A DNA stretch of 64,000 bases, from positions 19,417-83,416 of the forward strand of contig JAWPHD010011493.1 of assembly GCA_037043455.1 (NCBI GenBank). Direction: 5' to 3'. Both the position numbers and the translations under genes were made by a program. The notes under the pieces were generated by a model, which did no database searches, was not told the origin of the DNA, and saw nothing but the letters and a program-made list of their open reading frames with translations. Numbering within the stretch: the first letter of the stretch is position 1; each line of letters starts with the position of its first letter. This document shows, in pieces, positions 55,141-64,000 of this stretch. Source of the DNA: Cyrtodaria siliqua (lineage: Eukaryota; Mollusca; Bivalvia; Adapedonta; Hiatellidae).

Positions 55141-55499
55141 CACGAGCCGAAATTTATTACGAAATTTCGACTTTTCGTGTGAAAATCAGGTCGATAAGTT
55201 GATGGCACTAACAGGATTCCGTAATTATGGCTTGCCTAGGGTTTATTTACATTTCCGTACGTTTCTTCTTTTTTAAATTCCAATCCCTGTATTGGGGACA
55301 TATGAAGCCTCACAACAGAGATGAGGCTTAGGTTTACGGTTGTGAATCACTGAATAACACTTCAATCTTTAACGTGCACCGGGTACGTCTCTGCCTGCAA
55401 CGAGAACGACGGGTTTACATCTGCATTAAAACATAACATACTTTGAAAGTACTTTTCCCCGAGTAAAATACTGTGGAAGCGCGTTTTGAGTGCGTTTTT

Positions 55500-55590
55500 A
55501 AAAATCTGAGATATGACCCCACTTTGAATCGAACCTGGGACCTTGGACGTATTGCAAATATGCTGAACACTCGGCCACCGCAATACTGTG
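55500..55590 (-). repeat. tRNA-like SINE head
   Basis: On the minus strand an A box gtggccgagtgttcagca and a B box aggttcgattcaa. Not a tRNA gene: the stems do not pair. Confidence 0.45.
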
Positions 55591-56382
55591 TTAATTACAA
55601 TCAGGGTTTATATATTATATAAACCCTGATACATATTAACCCTGATACAATACGCGATGTTTATAAACATCTAATGCCTTGCACAATTTTCTGATTTTGA
55701 ATTGAAATACAGTATGAGCTACCAACTCAAACATCATTCTACAAATATTCAAGTACGGCATAAAAGTCTAGCGTTCGCATCGCATGCAGGAGGTCGTATG
55801 TTAAAACTTCGACCGGGTCATACTAAAGACTTGTACTAGTAGCCCAATTCAATATTTCTTCTTTTCTAACTTCATGACAGTAGTGTGACTTCTCGCTCTA
55901 CGATCTCATGTCTTCATGACTACAGACGTTCTGACATCTAATTCAGGAAGTCGAATTTTTAAGTTGGGGCAGCCCTACCCCACACACACACTCCAACCAT
56001 CCACCCCTCCATTCACTGGGTCCATTCAACATGAACCTTGGCGAAGCGCGAGTATGTACATTTCTCAAAGAAAAGTATTTATACCAACTAACACATCTGA
56101 TTGCTGCAATCAACAAGACAATCTAACAATAGACTTCCCGTGTCGTCTATTTTTTTAAACGTTATAAATAACTCGGCATATGCCGCAAACCCCAAATCGT
56201 GCTGCTGCTAGGATTTTCACTTAAGGAATGAAATACGCTCTTTTGGTTTTCATTGGGGTATGAAAAACATTTGGATGGTTTATAGTACGCGTGGAGTCCT
56301 TCGAAATGCGCTCTTATATTTACATAAATATTTACCTTTAAAATGACGTTGATATCTTCTCTATATGTGCTAGATTTACTAT

Positions 56383-56640
56383 TTATTTCGAAAAAATAGT
56401 ATTTTTGGTGGAGGCAAACCACCCGCTTTTCCTGTGTAGAACCATTACTGTACACCTCCCGCCATCAACCTCCGCGCAGTGATATTGTAGCCAATAATCC
56501 CTGTCACCACACAAATCACGTGACGATAGCTGAGGCCATGTGATTACAAAAAATGGCGATACACTAAATACGGTTTGGTACAGCAAACTCTTGCCGTAAC
56601 CAACAGGCAATTTGCAATAACATCATCAACTTCGAGAAGT
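56383..56640 (-). pseudogene. Possible remnant of a RecQ-like helicase motif I
   Basis: On the minus strand, LPVGYGKSLLYQ (56574-56610) resembles the Walker A box of RecQ-type helicases (LPTG-x-GKS-x-x-YQ). In another frame just before it, DVIAN would fit if a frameshift is allowed. No further helicase motif follows. Weak. Confidence 0.25.
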
Positions 56641-57700
56641 TGTTGAAAACATTCAACCTGTTTTGACTTAGGTCATAGATTTAAATACGTATGTAGGTCT
56701 ATGCTTGGGTGTAATCTACGCGCAGCTTCTGTAATGTTCTCAACGGAATACATGTTTGTTTAACAAGTAACCAAGTAACCGGTGTTCATATTCGCTAAAA
56801 CTGTTTTTTTTTAATCAAATACATTTTTTTTTTAACCAGATACCCCTTTTCACACTATTTTCCTATATTATGAATAAAGCAAGTTGAAATATTGACCTAA
56901 AAATATTTAACCAAACAATTAAACTTAAGCTGGATTTCAGCTATAAATGTGTGTGGTGGCAGTGATTAATGTAACAGAAAGGGGTAGTAACCACTGCGGG
57001 GAGTTTGCTCCCGCCATCCCTAAGAATCGAAACTTCCTCACTTACAAGTCGAGCTCCCAGTGAGATACCAGTCCAATTTTTTTAACCACCCGATCACACT
57101 TGTTTCCCCCATCATCCTTTTAATTCTCGGTCTTAGCTCCCCGATTAATAAACTATCAAATGATGAAATACTGGGTTCAGTTGTTTCTATTCCCTATTGT
57201 TTATGTTTGTGTTGCAGAATGTTAAAGATAGATAAGTTATACAACAACAGCATAAACTTTATTTCAAATCAGGTTACAGAGTAACAACATGATTGGTAAT
57301 ACAATATGATAAAGTTTGGTATGGGTAAGTGAAGGGGACAGTGTTTATTAGTTATATAAAAGAAGAAACAACTGATAAGAACAGAAGAGAAAAAAAATCT
57401 CCAGAAAATGTAGTTATTAATATATGCATGTATATATGTACGTATGCATTTGTTCTATAGTTGTTTTCACATCTGACCTAATTGCCGGCCACAATAATAA
57501 TAATAACCGGTGTTTCGCACGTGGATCACGTGCGAGTGGATCCACGAGGAACTAGCTAATTTTATGAATTCAGGAATTTACTATCAGTGTTGCACGCACG
57601 AGATCAGTGACCTTATCGTTATGGATGATAGTTGTAATATGAAATAGGTTAAACCTATAGGGCGAGCACAGTTCATGTTTGATTGTGCCGCTGCGTATGT
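56641..57700. other. Intergenic, nothing recognised
   Basis: No exon-like frame and no repeat that I can name. Confidence 0.45.
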
Positions 57701-57728
57701 ATGCACCGGTATGTGCAAGTCTAGCTGC

Positions 57729-57800
57729 GAGAATCGTAGCTCTTATGGCGTGTACCTATACCATGGTTGGTACATACCACCGTAAGAGCCATGATTCTCA
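57729..57800. mobile_element. Minimal foldback copy, ends as at 29510
   Basis: gagaatcgtagctcttatgg and ccgtaagagccatgattctc are inverted copies about 30 bp apart. They match the ends of the 840-bp foldback element in intron 16. Confidence 0.6.
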
Positions 57801-57858
57801 CGTCTAGTGCAAGTCTACCTGTACGTGTCTTATGAATCGTGACATCCCACCCCAACAA

Positions 57859-57859
57859 T

Positions 57860-57889
<30 letters not shown>
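57859..57889. repeat. (GT)n microsatellite
   Basis: About 31 bp of GT. Confidence 0.95.
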
Positions 57890-57893
<4 letters not shown>

Positions 57894-58179
57894 TGCTAAG
57901 GATTATAATCCGTCCTCCTACGACAGGCGTCCTACCCGACGATTATAGGCACAATGGAGTCTGGACTTTTATCTGTGTGTTTGTGTGTGATGTGATGATA
58001 TGTCTACTTGAAGCAGCGAGTTCAATGGTTTCTTTATAGTGCTGCCACACTGGAATACCATACCGTAGTATACATGATACCCCCAGTCACATTATTCTGA
58101 CGCTGGTCAATCAGTCGTAGCACTACCCATTATTTGCTCGTCAGGCAAGGGTTCCATTTTTAAAGTATCTGGTATGACG

Positions 58180-58240
58180 CGGTCAGGGGACTCGAACCCA
58201 CGACCTCCCGAATGCAAGGCAGACGCTCTAACCAGTACAC
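58180..58240 (-). repeat. tRNA-like SINE head, split by the LINE at 58241
   Basis: On the minus strand: actggttagagcgtctgcct, then cgtgggttcgagtccc. The remaining part (gcattgtggtg on the minus strand) continues at 60711 after the LINE. Confidence 0.6.
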
Positions 58241-60292
58241 TGGTGGAAAACACTCAAAACCTTTATTTCGTCCAATAACAAACCCTTTATTCCATCTCTT
58301 TTATACAACGATCAGGTCGTGTCAGATGAAACAGAAAAGGCCAATTTACTTAATGATTTTTTTAAAAAACAGACAATTTTAAATGACAATAACGTCGAAG
58401 TTCCCTTCATGCCCCCTAGTAACGTTAGCATGCATTTAATGGTACTTACCCCAGATGAAGTTCAGTCCGTCTTAAAGTGTCTCCCAATTGGTAAAGCAAC
58501 TGGTCCAGATGAAGTTAGCAACCGTATCCTTCGGGAACTTTCCAGTGAGCTATCAATTCCTCTTTGTAATTTGTTTAATAAATCTCTAGCTGATGGAAAA
58601 GTCCCGAATATTTGGAAGGAAGCTTTTGTGTGTGCCGCTTTCAAGAACGGTGACCCATCATCTGTTAATAACTACCGTCCTATCTCTCTTTTAAGTAACA
58701 TTAACAAAGTTTTGGAAAGATTAGTCTTTAAACATGTATTTAATTTTCTTCGCGTCAATAGTTTTCTATCGGCTCTGCAGTCTGGCTTCATGCCGGGCGA
58801 TTCGACCGTAAATCAACTTACTTATCTTTATAATACTTTCTGTCAAGCACTGGATGTAGGTAAAGAAGTAAGAGTTATCTTCTTTGATATAAGCAAAGCT
58901 TTCGATCGCGTATGGCACAAAGCTCTTTTAGCGAAACTTAAGTCTGCTGGTATGTCGGATGCACTTATAAACTTGTTTTCCAATTATCTAGAAAATAGAC
59001 GCCAATGCGTTATAGTTCCTGGTGCTAAATCAGAGTGGATTTCTATAAACGCAGGGGTACCACAAGGCTCTATCTTAGGGCCTCTTCTATTTTTAATATA
59101 TATCAATGACATTGTTATGGATATAGATTCCAACATTCGTCTGTTCGCTGATGTCACAAGTCTATATATTATTGTTGACCATGTAAATACCGCAGCCGAT
59201 ATCCTAAATTCCGATATAGTAAAAATAACTGACTGGGCGAATAAATGGCTTGTCGCTTTTAACCCTACAAAGACTGAATCATTATTGATATCTCGTAAAA
59301 GAAACAAACCCATACATCCACCTTTAAATATGCTTAATCAACAAATGCCAGAAGTTACAACTCATAAACATCTGGGCGTGAAGCTTTCAAACGACTGCAG
59401 TTGGCATTACCACATAGAATATATGACAGCTAAAGCATGGACCAGAATAAATATAATGAGAAAACTTAAATTCCAGCTGGATCGTAAATCCTTAGAAATA
59501 ATATATATTAGTTTTATAAGGCCCCTGTTAGAATATGCGGATGTCATCTGGGATAACTGCACACTTTATGAAAAACTGGAACTAGATAACATCCAAAATG
59601 AAGCAGCTAGAATTGTAACAGGAGCTACCAAACTTGTATTCTTAAATAATTTGCACACGGAAGTAGGCTGGGAAACGTTTGACGCTCGAAGGCGTAAACA
59701 TAAGCTTGTTCTATTTTATAAAATGAATCATAACTTGGCACCACCGTATCTTACTACATTAGTTCCTCCTCTAGTAGGAGACGAATCTCGATACAGCTTA
59801 CGAAATGCAAATAATCTTCAAACAATTCATTCTCGAACACAAAATTACTCCGATTCATTTTTACCTTCTGTTGTTCGTGAATGGAATTTTCTCCCGCAGG
59901 ACGCCAGATCTTTAGAATCTGTCTACTCTTTCAAACGATATCTTACCCATGAAACACGTCCCCCGAAGTATTATTACACAGGTGACAGGAAAGCACAAAT
60001 CCTACACACACGTCCCAGAACAAACTGTAGTTCATTAAACTATCACTTGTTTATCAAAAATATAACTGACTCTCCTCTGTGTCACTGTGGTAGTATCGAG
60101 AACACTGAGCATTTCTTCTTCACGTGTCCAACCTATCACATTATTCGCTTAGAACTTATCAACTCTCTATCAAATATATGTACTATCTCAACTAATATTC
60201 TCCTTTGTGGTGACCCCAATCTCAGTTACGAAACAAATGAAGTGATCTTCGAAAATGTGCAAAATTTTATATTAAAAAGCAAACGATTTTAA
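58241..60292 (+). CDS. LINE ORF2 fragment: reverse transcriptase with altered active site
   Basis: The frame is open from the truncation point to TAA (683 codons); there is no native start. Reverse transcriptase blocks are visible in order: GKATGPDEV, NNYRPISLLSNINKVLERLV, QSGFMPGDSTVNQL, VIFFDISKAFDRVWH, AGVPQGSILGPLLFLIYIND, then LFADVTSLY where the family has F/Y-A-D-D. The second catalytic Asp is Val here (GTC at 59153-59155). The C-terminus carries a Cys/His motif CHCGSIENTEHFFFTC. The blocks suit the Jockey/CR1 group. With this substitution and without endonuclease the copy cannot be autonomous. Confidence 0.9.
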   Translation, partial: WWKTLKTFISSNNKPFIPSLLYNDQVVSDETEKANLLNDFFKKQTILNDNNVEVPFMPPSNVSMHLMVLTPDEVQSVLKCLPIGKATGPDEVSNRILRELSSELSIPLCNLFNKSLADGKVPNIWKEAFVCAAFKNGDPSSVNNYRPISLLSNINKVLERLVFKHVFNFLRVNSFLSALQSGFMPGDSTVNQLTYLYNTFCQALDVGKEVRVIFFDISKAFDRVWHKALLAKLKSAGMSDALINLFSNYLENRRQCVIVPGAKSEWISINAGVPQGSILGPLLFLIYINDIVMDIDSNIRLFADVTSLYIIVDHVNTAADILNSDIVKITDWANKWLVAFNPTKTESLLISRKRNKPIHPPLNMLNQQMPEVTTHKHLGVKLSNDCSWHYHIEYMTAKAWTRINIMRKLKFQLDRKSLEIIYISFIRPLLEYADVIWDNCTLYEKLELDNIQNEAARIVTGATKLVFLNNLHTEVGWETFDARRRKHKLVLFYKMNHNLAPPYLTTLVPPLVGDESRYSLRNANNLQTIHSRTQNYSDSFLPSVVREWNFLPQDARSLESVYSFKRYLTHETRPPKYYYTGDRKAQILHTRPRTNCSSLNYHLFIKNITDSPLCHCGSIENTEHFFFTCPTYHIIRLELINSLSNICTISTNILLCGDPNLSYETNEVIFENVQNFILKSKRF

Positions 60293-60697
60293 ACTGACAT
60301 TACTTATCAACATCAGTAAATGAATAAGTTAGATGCTGCTAGTACGGATGGTTCGCCCCTACCCATTGTCGCCGCCCAGATTTCCCTTACATTTTTTTTT
60401 ATATAGTAGTAGTATTATTTAATATATCAATTTTATTATCTTTTGTGTGTGCGTTTTTCTTAGCTTTCAAACGTACTTTTCCTTCTAAATCTTGATAACA
60501 TTTTCCATTGTATAAGAAATATTATGTTTCTATTTTCTCTTCTTGAGTAATGTATAATAAATCTTCCATTCTAGTGTTACATATAAACATGGTAAGGAAA
60601 GGAACTTAATAAGCATTACGCTTCCGTTCCAATCCTTTATTTGTTGTTATTGTATATATGCTTAACTTGTAAATACAATGAATAAAATATGTTTAAA
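58241..60697 (+). mobile_element. 5'-truncated non-LTR retrotransposon (LINE) with 13-bp target duplication
   Basis: CTAACCAGTACAC occurs at 58228-58240 and exactly again at 60698-60710. The element starts in the middle of its ORF (WWKTLKTF..) and ends with aataaaatatgtttaaa. It lacks the endonuclease domain, as usual for truncated LINE insertions. The perfect duplication and open frame indicate a recent insertion. Confidence 0.92.
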
Positions 60698-60710
60698 CTA
60701 ACCAGTACAC

Positions 60711-61850
60711 CACAATGCTTCGGTCAAATTTCAATTCGTTCCCAGGCAGGACAGATATGGCATGGAACGAACTTCGAACGGCTATCTAGTCATAATCCAG
60801 TCTGGATCGACATTGGCTGAATCACCAACCGTCATAAAAGCTGCTACTACATCAGTGTATGTAAGATATATATACATAAACCGTGATGCACGCGTATACT
60901 TTTTTGCCGAACAACATGTAATTACGGTTTCAACGTTATGTCATTACGAAACATGTATATATATGATTTAAGCTTTTTTTTATTTGAATATACGTCTAAT
61001 ATACGTCTTGTCTTCAACGTGTGTTAAATTGATTCATACGTATTGTCTAATCATTATGATGATGTATGTTTGAGAAAAGTACAATGATTTTAAAACATAG
61101 GAATTTGTTGTTTCCTACTTGACATTTAATAAATGGTGGTCCATTTGCAGAATATTAGTTCAATATTTAGTTGAGTATGTCTGGGGGTGGAGGACACCGG
61201 GTCCGACGTTTTTCATCAATATATTCTGAAAATGCACCAAATTCATCAAATGCTATGTAGAAAAGACATTGGTTTGTTTTACTGTTATTGACGTTTAGCA
61301 CTAGCTGTGCTCAAGATACTTATTAGTTTCTACATCTACATTTTTAAGAAACTGAGTGTCCTATTTGACCCTAATGTTCCTGTCGGTGGTAGAAAAACAA
61401 AAATAGTGAAATGATAGGACAGAGAAAAGCATAGATCGATTGAAGCAGAAGACAGGTAAAGTTTCCAAACCGTGTTTTCATCACCTTCAAATTTGAACTA
61501 CTCCGTAGCATCAGACCAAACCGGATGACCGGTAACAGGTACACTGGCATAGTAACGTTTCATTTATATGGGGGTCCAGTGGAAACCTCAAACTTTGTTA
61601 AATGTAACAAAAAAAAAAAAGGTGAAGCACCAATAGTGGCGCGAAAGCCGGATTGCGAATTTAACATTTTAAGTGAAAAATCTGTGTGAAAAGGGGGGTA
61701 GTCCAGGTAAAATACATGACATAGTTATTTTCTTTTCATATAACATTTATAATGCTGTTGAACAAGTGTCAAGTTCCAAAGCTTTTCGACAATTCATTTT
61801 TGAGAAATGAGGAAAAAACAAAAATATTAACGAAAACTTCAAAACTCGTA
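60711..61850. other. Intergenic, nothing recognised apart from the SINE remnant at its start
   Basis: cacaatgcttcggtcaaatt at 60711 continues the SINE interrupted by the LINE. The rest has no credible exon. Confidence 0.45.
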
Positions 61851-61984
61851 GATGGACGGACGGATAGACGGACAGACACATGGAAATCGCGAAACTGTAA
61901 GCCTGGATTTGCTACGCAATCCAGCCAAAAAAACCCAACAAATTCTGTACATTATGGTGGAGTCTAAACCCGACAAATTTGCTA

Positions 61985-62360
61985 TTATTTCGGGCGTTTG
62001 TTTAAGTCAAAGGTTTTTCAGCTATGTGAGTGAGTAATTTTAACACAATGTAAATACATTATATATAATTGGAACTGGCAATTTTAGTGGTAATAAAAAC
62101 ACCTTTGTTTGGAAAATCGGTTAAAAAATAAATATTTTACAGCCATCAGTTCAGATGAGGCTTTTTGTATGTAAATTCCTATCTATCTGTCTACATCCTG
62201 CATAAGCCTCTTTCGGGTGTACATCTGCCGTGTTGCTGGGAGAGCAAAAAAATAAGAAATCTCAAATATAACTTCAGTTAGCCTGAATAGTTTCAGAATG
62301 TCTTAATTTCGGTTTGCCCAACTCATTAAAACCATTTTTGGATAAAAGGTCGAAGCGCCC
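61985..62360. mobile_element. Diverged copy of DNA transposon F
   Basis: gggcgtttgtttaagtcaaa at the left, gaaataaatattttacagcc-like interior, and cattaaaaccatttttggat..gcgcccc at the right parallel the copy at 36618. Confidence 0.55.
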
Positions 62361-62585
62361 CAAAATATGCAACATAGAGTAAATATACCTTTTGAACTAC
62401 CCCTACCCAAACACGCCAGTCAAATTATTGGGATCTCGGGAAGGAGGCTGTTCCTACCCCTGTCAGTGTGAGTAACATCTTGGGCCTAACCATCGTTTAG
62501 TCACTCTAGACCTGGTGTTGTTCTAAATACTAGTAGTTATATTTTTTCATAATGGACCATAATGTTACTGTGCGGTAAAAAAAGA

Positions 62586-62790
62586 TGCGATGACAGAGTG
62601 GTTAGCTTACTTGCCTCTGGATATAGAAGTCTGGGGTTCGACTCCCGGAGGTTCACGTCTCGAGAATTGATAACGCACTCCCTTAGATCTAGAAATATTC
62701 GTGTAAGATAGTCAAAGTTACTGTGAAAGTATGTGATGTAAAGCCGTTGGTCTCCTGTGCAGGGAGAGACATACCCTATTCAGGTAAAAA
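62586..62790 (+). mobile_element. SINE-like element with tRNA-like head
   Basis: A-box-like gacagagtggttagcttac and B-box ggttcgactcccgg lie about 45 bp apart, followed by a body without similarity to the other SINEs here. Confidence 0.45.
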
Positions 62791-63225
62791 ATCTCGCTGA
62801 ACTTCTGTGGTTATCATAAAAAAGCCTGCAGGTAAACTCATCCACAGAAACGAAACTGTGTCATTGTATTATAATTTCCGTAACAATTCCGGAAATTGCC
62901 AGATTGTTCGGGTTTGACACGAATGAACACGGAATAACCTCGTCGATTTCCGTCAATGGCTTACAATAGTAGACGACCGAATACGGAAATCTGCGAAGAA
63001 TTCCGATTGCATTAATGGTTTTACGGGAAAATAAACAAATGAAAGATAGTTTTTAACCGAATCATTTGTTTATCCTAATCGGTTAGCAAGACATATACAT
63101 TTCTGCGACACGAAATCTACTTTTATTAAATTGTGAAATGTGTTGACGAATTTTCGCCAATGAACAACGCGCAATGTAACACTTTGGGCTATGCTTCCGG
63201 TTAATGGCCGTTTTGGCGACATAGG

Positions 63226-63543
63226 GGCTGGCGTGGCGCAGTCGGTAGCGCGGCGGATTTGTAACCGGAGTCCCCGGGTTCAATCCTCCGTGGTGCCACT
63301 GAGTTCCGTCGGTGTGTTCTTGGGCAAGACACTTGACCTTAGCCTCGTCCGTCGGATGGGGACGTAAACCGGGCGGTCCCGTGTATCGGTCTATCCTCCG
63401 AGCACGTTAAAGAACCATAGGAATCTATTCGATAATAAGAGTAGGGCAGGTTCCCGGATTCCTATGTATCCTTCCCCTCTCTCTGGGGCGGCTCTTAATA
63501 ACCTATACTGTGTTGATGAGCCGTTAAACAACATTCAATTCAA
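63226..63543 (+). mobile_element. tRNA-derived SINE with conserved central domain and 14-bp target duplication
   Basis: The head gctggcgtggcgcagtcggt..gggttcaatcc has a TTTGTAA anticodon-like loop (Thr-type). The body has gtgttcttgggcaagacact and tcggatggggacgtaaaccg, blocks I recall from SINE central domains shared across distant invertebrates. It ends gagccgttaaacaacattc and caattcaa. TTTGGCGACATAGG flanks it (63212-63225 and again at 63544-63557). Confidence 0.85.
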
Positions 63544-63557
63544 TTTGGCGACATAGG

Positions 63558-64000
63558 TAAAAATGCAATTTCATTGTCATTTTTGGATGGGTTCGAGAAA
63601 GGTTTTTAATGTTTTTTTCACCTCATTCTGCTTGGAAACCACCATTCTTAATGATTACTGCGAATGCTTATCTTGTTAATTTCGTAACGAAATATGCTAC
63701 TTTACGGTTGAAGTCGCCCATAAACTGCCGTAAATGACCCAAGACTTTTCTAAAGGATGGATGGGTATGTTTACTTTTCGTCTGCATGATACCATAGGAG
63801 CTCGCTTGCGCTCGCGTCGCTTCGCTACTATGGTCACGTGCACAAGTCTAGTGGTGTCATTGGCTGAATTTATATTTGTTTCGTGATGTTGCTAGTTGCG
63901 TATTTTATTTACGTAAAACAGTATGTCAAGTGTTATAGTTTTGTATACGTATTTTTCCTACGTATTACCATTCGGTGATAATGTGGGTTCTGAAATGAGG
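63558..64000. other. Intergenic, nothing recognised
   Basis: Only a GC-rich imperfect palindrome around 63786-63836 (accataggagctcgcttgcg..cgctactatggtcac). Confidence 0.45.

Overview
The window is animal (metazoan) nuclear DNA, most likely from a bivalve mollusc. It is AT-rich, with short coding exons in long introns bounded by GT..AG sites. It carries tRNA-derived SINEs, non-LTR retrotransposon tails, foldback/MITE elements and many minisatellites. The bivalve assignment is inferred from the repeat style and from the type of sushi/HYR/EGF/TSP1/LamG receptor present. No bacterial gene, operon, CRISPR array or functional tRNA/rRNA gene was seen.

Layout. (1) 1-2645: non-coding, with one MITE flanked by TTAA. 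(2) 2646-15586, + strand: the 3' eleven exons of a gene for a DUF5054-like protein (glycoside hydrolase/deacetylase-type fold). The 661 codons join in one frame and the 5' end lies outside the window. (3) 15587-21100: intergenic, filled by tandem repeats and LINE fragments. (4) 21736-51167, - strand: one apparently complete 24-exon gene for a predicted 1588-residue type I membrane protein. Its order is signal peptide, CCP-like, basic/poly-Pro segment, HYR, two CCP, HYR, two CCP, furin-site module A, two ephrin-receptor-like Cys-rich repeats, LamG, two EGF, TSP1, CCP-like, furin-site module B, Cys-rich repeat, Ser/Thr stalk, TM helix, and a cytoplasmic tail with a PPVY motif. All splice phases agree and the summed length is a multiple of three. 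It resembles molluscan proteins usually named SVEP1-like, but it has a membrane anchor. (5) 51168-58227: intergenic, with SINEs, a 1.4-kb foldback element and LINE remnants. (6) 58241-60697: a young, 5'-truncated non-LTR retrotransposon with a perfect 13-bp target duplication, an intact reading frame and a mutated reverse-transcriptase active site. (7) 60711-64000: intergenic, with a SINE in a 14-bp target duplication.

The most unusual signal is that minisatellites sit at 5' splice sites. In four places of the - strand gene (after exons 2, 7, 18 and 19), and probably once in the + strand gene, the tandem unit spans the exon/intron junction, so the donor site has been multiplied into about 5 to 30 copies. 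Two more arrays start within about 60 bp downstream of a donor. None starts at an acceptor. In the exon 2 case the 33-bp unit is a multiple of three and free of stops, so twelve equivalent donors could yield a ladder of isoforms.
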